From Amphibalanus amphitrite (taxonomy: Eukaryota > Arthropoda > Thecostraca > Balanomorpha > Balanidae): a DNA stretch of 64,000 nucleotides. This document shows, piece after piece, positions 1-11,430 of the stretch; position 1 is the first letter of the stretch; each line of letters starts with the position of its first letter. The translations under genes were made by a program, and so were the position numbers. The notes below the pieces were generated by a model. That model was not told the DNA's origin, did not search any database, and saw nothing but the letters and a program-made list of their open reading frames with translations. The stretch covers positions 1 through 64,000 of the forward strand of contig NW_024882983.1 of NCBI RefSeq assembly GCF_019059575.1, read 5' to 3'.

Positions 1-1398
1 ATCGTAATTCGGAGAATCGTGGGTGATTTGGCCACCGTCTTTTCCCCTCTGCCGACACCTCGCCCTTCCAGTCCATCCAGAAATCCGTCACTGACAGTTA
101 TGCTCACCAAGGACAACATGACTAATGGTATTGACACTATAGTGTCATGGGACTATAGTCCCAGAGCCGCCTTCCGATATATCGTCATCATCGACCAGTG
201 TGAGTGAAAATGAATATACATATTTTGGCCTCTGAGTACCGCCCGTAGCACCAGCCATCACGTCAGCTCACATCATCGTCCTTATTTGGCCACGTTGATT
301 TGTCATCTGTCATCAGCCGACAATCCTGCTGAAGAGCCGTCACCGTTGACGAAACTGGGGAAGTCAGCGGCATTACTGTTTGGCTGAACTGTTTAATATC
401 GAGGGACGGAGGTCCGGTAATGTACCCACTTTGCAGCACAGCGGGTAACACAATGCTCACAGCTCACAGATCTGGACAGCGGTGCTGCGTGCTTTCGTTC
501 TTCGTGAGGCGCAGTGAGGTAATGTTTCTGAGTGGTAACTATAGGCATGTCCCTGATCTACATTCTCAACATATTTTCCGAAACCAGTAACTTTAATGTT
601 TTCAGCCTAATCGATCTCACTCGTTCTTTCAAGTTTGTCTCATCTGTGCCGTGCGTATTTCACTTATGAATGTGCCGCTTATGAACCTCTCATCACGCTT
701 TGTTACTGTTGCTAACAAAGAACGAAATTGAAGCAATGAATTTTGGGCGAATGATGTATTTACTCATATAGCATTGAATTTGGAATTCTGTGTGATCTTT
801 GAACGTGACACCAACCAGTTTCGGTTCATTATGCTTGGAAAATATACCGTGACACGACAGGAGATCAACGGTTTTCGCTCAGTAAGCGACAACGCTCAAG
901 TTGTAGTCGTCGAAATGTATGTCGCTGAACCACTCAGATTTATATCCGCGCTTTTATTGATAATCACTCGAATTGATAATCGCTGAAGCGACAGTCGCTG
1001 AAAATGGTTTTATCAAGTAACGTTCGTTCAACAGGCGAGCTCACTAAAGTCACTCGCACCACTTACATGTATCCTAGCATATCTATGGGTCTGGGATAAC
1101 CAACTGCTTCAGCCTGACATCAGCTGCGGACCAAATCCCTTTTTACAGTGCACCCGATTGTGGCTGAAGGCGGGATTTACTCCCAGCAGATCTTCCCGTG
1201 ATTAGTCAGCGTGAGACGCGCTGCCATTGCGCTGCTATCAGAGATCAGAGCACGATCTTGTTGTTGTGCCGTTGCGCAGTGTCGAGATATCTGGTTCGTT
1301 TATATGGCTCACACCGTGGGGACCGGGAGTTCCAGGAGCAGTGGCGAGGTGACGGCCACACCTCCGACAAGGGTTTTGTCCGGAATGGGACGGTCTCG
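1..1398. other. Unassigned intergenic DNA with two abutting palindromes
   Basis: I recognise no gene or repeat family here; all open frames are shorter than 80 codons. The one clear structure is a pair of perfect 16-bp palindromes lying end to end at 132-147 and 148-163, sharing the core ACTATAGT. A loose repetition of GTCGCTGAA-like words occurs around 880-1005. Confidence 0.6.
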
Positions 1399-1419
1399 CC
1401 TCTCGGGGGTCCACGTCAA

Positions 1420-1615
1420 AACAGCTAGTGACTATTGAGCTAGTGACTTTTGAGCTAGTACAAAAGAGCTAGTGCTTCAAAACAGCTAGTGACAACACAG
1501 CTAGCGCCAAAATAGCTAGTTATGCAAAATAGCTAGTGCATTAAATCAGCTAGTGACTAAACAGCTAGCGTCAATATAGCTAGTAGAGCAAAATAGCTAG
1601 TGCTTCATCATAGCT
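1420..1615 (+). repeat. AGCTAG 15-bp repeat array, left arm
   Basis: About 13 degenerate copies of a word such as AACAGCTAGTGAC follow each other. The array is the reverse complement of the one at 2492-2710 and is subterminal in the fold-back element. Confidence 0.88.
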
Positions 1616-2491
1616 AGTCATAAGCGTAGGAACCATGGGTGCAGTGGGTGCAGTTGCACACACAATAATTCTCCAGTGGGTGCAGACAATGTATTCTGCA
1701 CCCACAATAATCTGGAACAAAAACCCCTTTTCTCATCAACACTACTTCCCATGCAGCACAACAAATTCAGGATATTTTGCCCACTTTCCACCTTTAGAAG
1801 CGTTTGCTACTGTGATGGTCTTCAAAACTTACATTTGCGCTCAAGTAAAAAAGGAAGCAACGGAACACATGTGATTGAACACATACCGATGACCCACTGT
1901 CAAAAGTTTTAGCCCGATACCTATCTTCGAAAATGGCTAAGTTAGCCGCATTTAGGTACTTTTTGCGGTAGTCAATATTGACATTATCAACGCTTCTAAA
2001 TACACTTATCATCGGTAGGTACCTTTTCGACATGGTACACCCTCAAAGCTCACAAGGAGCCTCCGCTCGGGTGCCGCTCCCTACCCCCTCCCCCCCCCCG
2101 GGCTTCACCGGCCATGGCTGGATTTCTGCACCCATGCACCCACAATGTTCCAGCCGTTCCTACGCCCATGTAGCTATAGAAATCGCTAGCGTCGACTAAT
2201 AGCTAATAAGCAAAATAGCTTATTCGTAGAGCAGCTATTATAGATTCTTTCCCGACGAAGAGTCCCCACGGGTAGAAGGAGCAGAAGAGCACCGTAGTTT
2301 GACAAAATTATTTGGAATGCTAGGAGGGCAGAGGACGGGATCCCTAGGACAAACAACAAATTAGAAGCGGGGCACCGGGGAATTAAAGAGATGGCATATC
2401 GCGGGAAATACATGTTTACAGTCATAGATATCTTGCATTTTTGAAGCGAAGTGAATGGGAAGGGAACAGCAGGTCCAACGAAATTGCTACT

Positions 2492-2710
2492 TTGACGATA
2501 GCTATTTCGTCACTAGCTGTCTTGAGGCACTAGCTCTTTATGCTTCACTAGCTACTTTGACGCTAGCTGTTTTGTCACTAGCTGTTTCTAAGCACTAGCT
2601 ATTTTGCGTCACTAGCTATTTTGACGCTAGCTGTTTTGTCACTAGCTGTCTTGAGGCACTAGCTGTTTTGTACTAGTTCAAAAGTCACTAGCTCAAATGT
2701 CACTAGCTAT
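2492..2710 (-). repeat. AGCTAG 15-bp repeat array, right arm
   Basis: This is the inverted partner of the array at 1420-1615. The order of variant words is partly collinear with the left arm when read from the outside in, so the two arms are copies of one array and did not arise independently. Confidence 0.88.
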
Positions 2711-2732
2711 TCTGACGTGCACCCCCTCTCGG

Positions 2733-4156
2733 TGGTCACGGAGAACCGGTGGGAATCGTGACAGGGCTCACAGCGGGCATCGACCGTTAGCCATGGGCTG
2801 GCATGGATATAGCTACATTGCTTGAAGTTTTGTGTGATATACGATGTATAAGTAAGACGTAATAATAACTCATCGCTCTAAATCAAGTTTAAATCAGTAG
2901 TTTGACGACTGATACAGCACATATTACCATGAGCTGACTAGTTAGACCATGACTGCAGCTGTACAAGCTTTGACCCTGAAGGTCCACCACGGGTCCTTAG
3001 ATCCAACTCGACATTTGTCAGCACCAGTCATCCTCCTCAGTATGTCGAATTGCCAGAACGGATGCATTGCTCTCTCGGTAGCACATCCCTTCCGCATTGC
3101 CGCGTCTCCACGCAGCATAATATATCAGCTGATTATCCCTATTGCGGCTCCGGCGTCTGGCCTTCGGCCGTTGCTACTTCCAGTGCCGTTCTGCCACCCG
3201 ACTCCGGACCTTGGCGCTGTTATTGGATTCTGTGCAGTGTCATGAGCAGCCCGACCTGTAGCGGCACCCTCCATCAATGTCAGACCACCTCTGTCACCGT
3301 GACGCGCGTCACGTGCCGCAACAGCATCCACCGATTGGTGGACGCCGACCAGCGGCGCGCGCTGATTGGTATTCGTCTCGGCTGCCGTCTGCAGTCGGGT
3401 CATACGCGCAGCGGACACCGACGGGGTCAGAGGTCAGCTCTCCCGGCCGGCGCCGCTCACCCACTGACGGAAGGCGGAAGGCGAGGTCAGGTGACATGCA
3501 GTCCTCCGCTTCCCAGTGCACGTCCCAGGAACGTTGCAGAAGGCACGGCACGGCCTCCCCGGTCGGTCCAGCGCGGTGTCACCCTGTCCCCGACAGGCAG
3601 CGACCTCGTCACTCGACACCGTGTGGTGTCGGGTCTGATGAGGCTCATCTTTACCCTGCCTGAGAGCCCCATGAACAGACATATATCCGGCTGTCAGTGT
3701 GTCACAGTCAAATGTCCTGCAGGCTGGATCCCTGGCACGGATATGGATAATTGGATGTTTGACAACTGCACGAGATGGATATGAAACTCTATCCAGGCGT
3801 GATTCATCCCAGCATTTACTTACTGAACTTCCTACGGTATTGCATACAGCCGTTTTCGTATACAGCTCCTCTTTGTGAACTATGCGGCAGTGCCGGGCTA
3901 TGTCCAGGCAAACGGTATAGTTTAACTGGGCCGCGCGGTAACAGGTGGCTGGTGACCGAGGTGGGTTGTGTGGCGGCTGACGCCGACATCAGACTTTGAT
4001 GCCCGGCGGCCGGTGCCGTGGCGGCGGCCGGTGTTTTATCCCTTGGTTTACCCTTACCCAGACATGGTGCCTCGAGTTAAGTACATTGTGTGCTTTTGCA
4101 TCATGTCTTATCTGTTTGTTCAACTTTATTTTTGTATGCCTTGATCAATAAACGAA
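2733..4156. other. GC-rich unassigned stretch
   Basis: The part from about 3130 to 3660 is distinctly GC- and CpG-rich and contains ATTGG (inverted CCAAT) words. It could be a CpG-rich promoter or exon. The longest open frame (3050-3784, plus strand, 244 codons) has no motif I recognise and overlaps equally open frames on the other strand, as expected from GC-rich DNA, so I do not call a gene. Confidence 0.4.
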
Positions 4157-4157
4157 G

Positions 4158-4187
4158 TGATGATGATGATGATGATGATGATGATGT
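4158..4187 (+). repeat. TGA trinucleotide microsatellite
   Basis: About ten uninterrupted TGA triplets. Confidence 0.95.
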
Positions 4188-5211
4188 AACCGTCGCTGAG
4201 GTGACCGCGAGTTTCACGGCTTTTGCAAGAGGCCTCTTGCGCCAAAATGTCTGCCCGGGACAGGTGCAATTTACTTATAATCTGTTACTTCGACACCGAG
4301 TTGAAAAACTTTCGGGACAAGTTACCTAGAAATTCTATGTAAATTGTCTCATGCTAATTCCTTTCGTTCGATTGTATCCCGTCATATATTAAGTTATTTA
4401 TTTAGTTATTTATTCATTTATTTACTGAGATCGTCGACTGGATTTCAATTGGAATAAGAAGTCAATATCCTACCGTATCCCGCCATGTAAGTCCGCGCGG
4501 CCCTTAGACGCTGACCTTTCGCAGCCGCTTCCGAACTGTTCTCTGACCCGCCACTCCGCAGTTCCGGAAACGGCTAATTCTTCTGGTGCGACGGCACCGC
4601 TCCCCCGCGTCCATTACTGCAGTTATTCCGTCATTATGACGCTATTTTACGGCAGCTCTGAGCTAACACAGACGCATGGACCGCTCTAACGACTCCAGCG
4701 TCTTACAACTGCGATCGTAACCTTGGTACGGAGAACCGCGCGGAGGTCGTGGCCGGGGGCAACACCCCTCTCGCTGCAGGCACCCTCGGGGAACCGGGAG
4801 GTCAGGAATGCCACTCGTGGCGTCGTCGTCACTACTCGCATGAGGTCAGAGTCGTTCGGAGCTCGTTACAGCCCTGATTCTCACTAACGTAAATACTGCG
4901 TCTGCGAACCACAAGAGCTACGTCACGAAATATGCAGTGAGAGTCGTGAGCAGCCGAATTCGCAGACCAGCGAGGACTGGGTCCTGGAACGATATCCATC
5001 GCTTCATATTATACCTATAGAATTAAAAATATACTGTGCTGGACCATCGTTTTGTATGTGTATTTCGTTAGGGGCGGATTTCGTTAGGGCCTTAATTTTC
5101 AGGCTTCCTTTATGATCATTATTCATTGGTTAAGCGTAATTATCTTTGCTACTGATTGTTCAATGTACATATGAACAAGGTTCACTCCTACCACGAATAT
5201 TCAGGTAGGAA
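4188..5211. other. Unassigned stretch
   Basis: I see no gene, no long open frame and no repeat shared with the rest of the window, apart from a short TTTATTTA-like AT-rich run near 4395-4425. Confidence 0.6.
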
Positions 5212-5867
5212 GGATGGGGCATTCCAGGACGATTCAACAGGTGCATAACACCCGACCCCCTCAGATTTTCTTCAAAATTGCTGTATAGGGTTATTTTGTG
5301 CCCAGAAGCCGAATCTGAGATTTTTAGACTTGTAGGAGCAATGGTTTTTGAGTTATAACATTGGGAAATTTTGGAAAGTTAAAAAACATCATTGTATTTT
5401 AGTAGCTATATCTCTTCGAAAACTTTTATTAAACTATAAAAATTATACATATTTGAACTCGCCACATCACAAGCTTGCTGATGGTATGCAAAATTTTTCA
5501 AAATTTTGAATTTTTAATTTTACGAAAATTGTTCAAAAATTTTTCAAAATTTTGAATTTTTAATTTTACGAAAATTGTTCAAAAATTTCTTTCAAATTTT
5601 TCAAAGTGTGGCCAGTTAAATAAAATTTATTTTTTTAGCTTTTATTAATGCTTAGGGTATTGGGAAACTATATTGTGAAAATTGGAGATAGGTATTTTTT
5701 ATAAATATTTTATTTTATTTTTTTACTTTCTCCATGTAAATATACCATTTTGCTTTGATATGGTGCCGACGGTGCTATCTCGGGAACGGATGATGGTAGC
5801 GCGCCGGACGAGGCGGCAATGGAAAGATCTCAACGAGATGGATCTAGACATTGTCCGAATGTTGTTC

Positions 5868-7050
5868 TTAACCCGCGCCCCACTGGCGGGGGCTATTTAT
5901 AGCCCCCCCTCCCGTTTTTCTGCAATAACTTCCAAACCGCTTGACGAATCGACGCCAAACTTTCAGTACCTTCGGCTGCATCAATTTGACACCTTGTGTC
6001 AAAATTTGAACTTCGTAGCTACCATAGGTCGGCTGGAAATGACGTCAGAGTGACGTCATGTTCGTCCGATTTCGACGCAAAACATTGAACCACGGCAATC
6101 GCTCCCAAGAGCTCAGGTTTTAAGCTAGATCCGATTTCTTTGCATGAAAGGACTCAAAATTGACCGCGCTATCAAACTGCTATCTCGGATTTTCAAAATT
6201 TTGAAAATTTCGAAAATTTTATATAATAATATTCAAAATTTATATTTTTATATTTTTTTCAAAAAGTTTTTGACTTTTCGAAAAAACCGGAATATATGTG
6301 ACAGAACGCATGATTATGACTAACTCTAGCAAGTTTTAGCTAAATATCTTCAAAAATGGCCAAGTTATACGCATTATTGCAAAAAATTCACAATTATTAA
6401 TTTTTCTAATCAATTTTTCAGTACGTATTTGGCATCGTACACCAATATAAATGGCACCATCGTGTTCCTGAGCTCAAACTGCATCCGATAGACACCTTTT
6501 TTTGTTGAAAAATTTCAACTTCAAAATTTGACCTTTTTTGACCTGAAAGTGACCTGACCTAAGCTAATTTCGACTCAAAATGACCTTGAATGACACACAC
6601 GACATCAAATTCGAAATCTATGGCCTAAATGGACCATAAAACATGTGTCACGTGACCGACGCATGATATAATATTTTCGTGACCTGTGGTGACCTGACCC
6701 TGACCTGAAAATCAAAGTACAAGTTTGGTACCCTCAAGGTATCTAGAGCATCTGTTCACGAGTGTGGAAACCAAAAATGAGCCTGATCTGACTTGTAAGA
6801 CGGCGGCCAGAGCCCAAAATGTGAACAAGCCAAAGTGCTAATAACTTTTACTTTGACCTGACCTGTGACGTCATCGGTGACCTCGAGGTCAATGAAATCA
6901 GGTTTCGCTCGACAGTTTTTCCGGGGCTATCAGACGCCGTTTGAATTTTGACGATCGGCCCAGTAGTTTCGGAGTTAGGAGGGGGGGCTATGAATAGCCC
7001 CCCCCCCAGTAGGGCGTGTTATACACAGACCCCAGTGGGGCGCGGGTTAA
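5868..7050. mobile_element. TTAA-flanked piggyBac-like MITE, family 1 copy a
   Basis: The element runs from TTAA-CCCGCGCCCCACTGG to the inverted end and a second TTAA. The opposite arm of the host transposon keeps the empty site (about 8736-8752, one TTAA between TTGTTC and AGGTCACGG), which directly shows a TTAA target duplication. Just inside each end is a G-tract/C-tract hairpin with the family word GGCTATTATAGCC-like. It has no coding capacity and is about 1.18 kb, the same as copy c after its nested insertions are removed. TTAA targets and CCC tips are diagnostic of piggyBac-type elements; assignment to piggyBac proper is inference. Confidence 0.93.
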
Positions 7051-7957
7051 AGGTCACGGGTCAGGTCAAGGTCAGGTCAAAGACCAAAATTCCAGGTTCT
7101 CATTCCCCGGCTGCTCCTGAGGCACTTTCATAATGATGAAGCGATGTGAAAATCGCACAGCATGCGTCCAACATATTTATAAAGGCGGTGAATCAGTAAA
7201 TATGCAATCACAAGGTGAGGTCAAGGTCAAAATCAGGTCACGAAAGGTCATGATGAATAAACAGGGATTAGGGACATGCGACACATGTTTTATGGGTTAT
7301 TTTCCGATTCCAAGTCAATGGTGATGGGCATTTGACCATTCGGGACCAAATCAGGTCAGATTAGGCCAATGCCAAGGTCAATGTGTAAAGTTGCTGTTTC
7401 TATGTCGGCATTAAAATACCTACCTAATAAAATTGTATGATATATGGCTATACTAGAGTAATGAGTGAAATGAAATGAATAATTTTTACATTTGTCTCCG
7501 TTTCCAAATTTTCATTTGGCCCATCCCGAAACCTATCGCTATATCATCTGCGCCTGTGACAGACCAGTCACTGCGAGCTCGGCTCGCTCGAATGAGTCTG
7601 GCGCGGTGACAGACGACGCGCCGGTCCATGCGGTCAAAACAGCACAATAAAATCATCGGGTGCCATAAACGCATAGGGTGACGTTGGTCGCTGGTCACAG
7701 CTGCGCGGGCCAGTTGCGGGATGGGGACTCCAGTCTTCCGAAAGTCACCGCATGCGACAGTGGGTGTGAACCGTTCGTGCTTGGAAATGTCACCACGTGC
7801 AGCAAGAAATTACTGCCAGGATCCGTTTGATTGTCATCATCCGAATCGAGTGCTGAAAGGAGTTCAGAGAGTATCCGCAAGACTAGTGAGTGAAGTGAAT
7901 GACGACAGGGTAGGAACTGGTGCATTTTTATGCGTTTCCTGATCAGATACTTTTCAG

Positions 7958-8413
7958 ACGGCTCAGCAACATAGTACAAAAACCGCTTCAACTTTTCAAA
8001 TATCTGCGCTCACAAAAGTGACTGGGCTAGACTGCGACTGGCAATTTTTTGCCACCTCGCACGGGAAAGGCGCATGTGACGGCGTGGGAGGCACCGTGAA
8101 GAGAGCGACCGCTCTCGAGAGTCTACGTAGGCCCACAAGGGAGCAAATCACAAACGCGACCGAAATGTTTGAGTTTTTAAGTGACAAATTCGAGACTACA
8201 GTGAACTTTGTATTCGTGTCGAGGGTCGAAGTCGAAAAAGCTGCAGAACACCTCAAGGAGCGTTTCAGCAAAGCGGTGGCAGTGAAAGGCACGCAGAGTC
8301 TGCACTGCTTTATTCCGGTCAACCACGAGACACTGCGAGTCTCAAAGTTGTCAGGGGGACCAGGCCGGCTGGTGAAAGTGCACCGCAGTAGGGCACTGAA
8401 AAGACGAAAGTGA
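7958..8413 (+). pseudogene. Transposase-like C-terminal exon with ATSHGKG motif
   Basis: A plus-strand frame is open from a plausible splice acceptor (TTTTCAG ending at 7957) to a TGA at 8411-8413. It has no ATG near its start, so I read it as the last exon of a longer protein. It contains CDWQFFATSHGKGACDGVGG followed by TVKR, then an alpha-helical stretch and a basic C-terminus (RALKRRK). I remember the ATSHGKGxxDGxGGxxKR block from uncharacterised transposon-borne proteins of arthropods and cnidarians, whose upstream parts carry MDF and SDGxxSQFK motifs, possibly a DDE-type catalytic domain. Those upstream motifs are not visible here, so the gene is probably 5'-incomplete. It lies in the unique centre of the 5216-9353 transposon, where a transposase is expected. 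Confidence 0.6.
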
Positions 8414-9357
8414 GCCCGCGTAGACTTGCTAGCACCCCTGCCGTGTGTCTGTATGGTGGCTGTCTGTGCACTGTATTGTTGGTGATATGTGTGCCCAATA
8501 CATTTCAACGAGCTGGTCACCAAAATGTATGTTGTATTTCCTTCGTTGAACAAGGGATTGGTTGACCTGACCGTGACCTGACCTGAACTGACCTGATTTT
8601 GTCCCGAATCGTCAAATGCCCATCACCATTGACTTAGAATTGGAAAATAACCCATAAAACATGTGTCGCATGCACATCATCCCTTTTTATTCATCATGAC
8701 CTTTCGTGACCCGACCTTGACCTGACCCGTGACCTTTAAGAACAACATTCGGACAATGTCTAGATCCATCTTGTTGAGATCTTTCCATTGCCGCCTCGTC
8801 CGGCGCGCTACCATCATCCGTTCCCGAGATAGCACCGTCGGCACCATATCAAAGCAAAATGGTATATTTACATGGAGAAAGTAAAAAATAAAATAAAATA
8901 TTTATAAAAAATACCTATCTCCAATTTTCACAACATAGTTTCCCAATACCCTAAGCATTAATAAAAGCTAAAAAAATAAATTTTATTTAACTGGCCACAC
9001 TTTGAAAAATTTGAAAGAAATTTTTGAACAATTTTTTGAAAATTCAAAATTCAAAATTTTGAAAAATTTTGCATACCATCTGAAAGCTTGTGATGTGACG
9101 AGTTCAAATATGTATAATTTTTATAGTTTAAAAAAGTTTTCGAGTAGATATAGCTACTAAAATACAATGATGTTTTTTAACTTTCCAAAATTTTCCAATG
9201 TTATAACTCAAAAACCGTTGCTCCTACAGGTCTAAAAATCTCAGATTCGGCTTCTGGGCATAAAATAACCCTGTACAGCAATTTTGAAGAAAATCTGAGG
9301 GGGTCGGGTGTTAATTTGCACCCATGAGCTGTTGAATCGTCCTGGAATGCCCCGGAT

Positions 9358-10600
9358 AGCTTAAGCGTTTTTCCACACAAAAAAAAAACAACACTATGAA
9401 ACGCCATCATGTTGTCTGACCTAACCTATAGATTACCGCCCAAGGATGCCTTGACAGGAGCATCGCGCGCTTCTACTTGGGAACTCAATTGGCTCTTAGC
9501 GTGATTTCCAGCTGCCAAGCTGATGTACCAAACTCTAGTGGAAATCGTTCGAATCGGCGCACCACCAATCGCCAAAAATGCAGCGTTTCACAGAGTCGGA
9601 TGTGCAGTGTCGGGAAGTCGCACGGTAAGGGGCGGAGCTGGAACCGTGGCGGGTGTCATCACGATGGTGTTGCAAGAAGAATGATGCGCGTAAAAGAGAG
9701 TTTTCGCGGCATTCATCCTCCTGAAAGACACTTGAAACAGACTTGTACACTGTACAGCGATGGTGTCTCCCAGGAACATTCAGATTCAGGTGGAGATTCA
9801 TATTTATTTGAACGGGCTTCACATTACATATTGGCATTTTGTTCGCTCACGTCAGGTATCGAGAAAAAGGTAGGATGGGGCTGCGCGCACACACATGTTT
9901 GATACATTCCTTAGACAATACTCGTAGACGTGGACCTAAGAGAGCATTTTTTCGCGTCACATCCATTTTAAATGAATTCACAAACTAAAACGTCGTAATG
10001 GGAATTTTTTGATGTCACGTAACTAAATTCGATGCGTTTTAGACCTATCTCTTGTTTAGGGGCTACTTGTTTGGTGGTTACCTACTTTGCTCGAGATACA
10101 GCGCGTCCCAAAAAAGTTTACCCAAACAATTCCCTCGCATTTTTTGGTTTTTACTCTGATGCTTGTAAAAATGCACATGTTTTTAGCCAAAAACATAGTA
10201 AACACGAAACACATACCTATCACTGATAACTCAGGACGTAGAACAGTTTTGGGAAAACGTTCTGCATCAAGACATTCATTTTGGACACATTTCACAGACG
10301 CTTCTCGATATCTGTGCTTCAAACCGGGACTCGATCACCATTGGGACTGATAATGATAACATTCACATTTAAAAGTACTTAAAATCAAAAATCAAGCACA
10401 GGAATAGTTCTTGCATGGCATGGAATTGAGCCACACACCACTCAAAAATACCGCTATATAATAAGGTCCCCATGTGTGAGGCAAGTCAGCTTGAAAAGCC
10501 AGTGTCGACTATGATGCCTTGCTCTCCACCTCATGACCTCATTCCATGCTATTTCTTCACGTAAGAACTCTAAAAAGAGCTGCGCCTGTCATTCTTCTAC
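9358..10600. other. Unassigned stretch
   Basis: I recognise no gene. Several overlapping frames of 60-140 codons exist on both strands (for example 9477-9902 plus and 9535-9837 minus) without any familiar motif. A GTCCCAAAAAAGTTTACCC word near 10107 resembles some mariner tips, but I found no inverted partner. Confidence 0.5.
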
Positions 10601-10619
10601 ACCATAAAACGGGAACACG

Positions 10620-11430
10620 GCTAAACAAAATTTCGGAAACACAGATACAACACGAACACAACACAAGACAGGGGACACAGATGGCACACGTATACATAAC
10701 ACAAACTATGGGGACACGTGTAGCACACAAATGCAAGGCAAGTCAGGAAACACTGATAGCACGCGTATACAACACAAGACAGGACCATATGAAGCACAAG
10801 TACACAGCACAAGCCAAGGTACACAGAGCACAACACAGCACAAGCCGTGGGACACGGCACACTAGACAACATTATTCCGAAAACACACACATAAAACACT
10901 CGTATACAACACAAGACAGGCACACACAGGTAGTACACGAACACAGCACAATACACAACGCAATACCGGGTACACATTAACACTCGTGTCCAACACAAGA
11001 CAGGGACACAGGTAGTACAGGAACACAAAAGAAGCCATGGGATACAGATCATATAATCTACACAGCACAAGCCATGGGACACAGATAGCACACGTACACG
11101 ACACAAGCCAGTGAACACAGATAGCACACGCACACAATACATACAAGACGTGCAACAGCTCACGTAGCCTACGTGTACAGCACAAGCCATGAAACACGGA
11201 TATCACACTATTTACACAACGAAAGACATGAGACACACAGCAAGCATACACAATACAGGACATGGGACATAGATAGCACACTTACCCGGCACAAGACATG
11301 GGGCACAGATAGCACACGCACACAACACATCACAAAGAAGACAGATAGCACACGTTTTCAACACAAGCCATGCAACACCGGCATCAACTTAAGTCTGCAC
11401 AAAAAATGGGACACAGCACACGTTGGCCTA
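10620..11430 (+). repeat. 36-bp minisatellite, first block
   Basis: A degenerate unit of 36 bp (GGGACACAGATAGCACACGT, then ACACAACACAAGCCAT) repeats about 22 times. Because 36 is a multiple of three, the minus strand stays open for 189 codons with a 12-residue period; I read that as a by-product of the repeat. The array resumes at about 12495-12640 and 13318-13440, after two inserted elements. Confidence 0.88.

Larger units (their letters stand above)
1407..2724. mobile_element. Fold-back DNA element with 8-bp TSD and AGCTAG subterminal repeats
   Basis: The ends read GGGTCCACGTC and, inverted, GGGTGCACGTC, matching at 10 of 11 positions. The element is flanked on both sides by the exact 8-bp duplication CCTCTCGG (1399-1406 and 2725-2732), which fixes the boundaries. 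Inside each end lies an array of a degenerate 15-bp word (AGCTAGTGAC type) at 1420-1615 and, in inverted orientation, 2492-2710, with a smaller block at 2165-2232. A second inner inverted repeat (GGGTGCAG words near 1640 and 2130) surrounds the core. There is no transposase, so it is non-autonomous. An 8-bp TSD is used by hAT, P, Merlin and some Mutator-like families; the GGG tip is not the usual hAT end, so the superfamily is open. Confidence 0.88.
5216..9353. mobile_element. Long-inverted-repeat DNA transposon, 4-bp TSD
   Basis: The tips are GGGGCATTCCAGGACG in inverted orientation, and GGAT flanks both ends (5212-5215 and 9354-9357). The left arm (5216 to about 7385) and right arm (about 8556-9353) match over roughly 0.8-1 kb. 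The left arm is longer because a TTAA MITE (5868-7050) sits in it, and because the right arm has lost about 165 bp between GGTCAGGTCAAGGTC-like direct repeats. The unique middle (about 7390-8555) carries a transposase-like exon. The superfamily is not assigned; the 4-bp TSD and very long arms are the useful characters. Confidence 0.85.

Noticed and set aside
3050-3784. 244-codon plus-strand frame as a host gene
   Set aside because: GC-rich DNA with equally open frames on the other strand, no known motif and no splice or promoter support.
7996-8553. 185-codon frame on the minus strand opposite the ATSHGKG exon
   Set aside because: It is the antisense of a recognisable plus-strand motif and has none of its own.
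10087-10350. mariner-like tip GTCCCAAAAAAGTTTACCC
   Set aside because: No inverted partner, TA flank pair or transposase fragment nearby.
10621-11281. 189- and 139-codon Cys/Leu/Val-rich frames on the minus strand
   Set aside because: Twelve-residue periodicity equals the 36-bp repeat; no other coding evidence.
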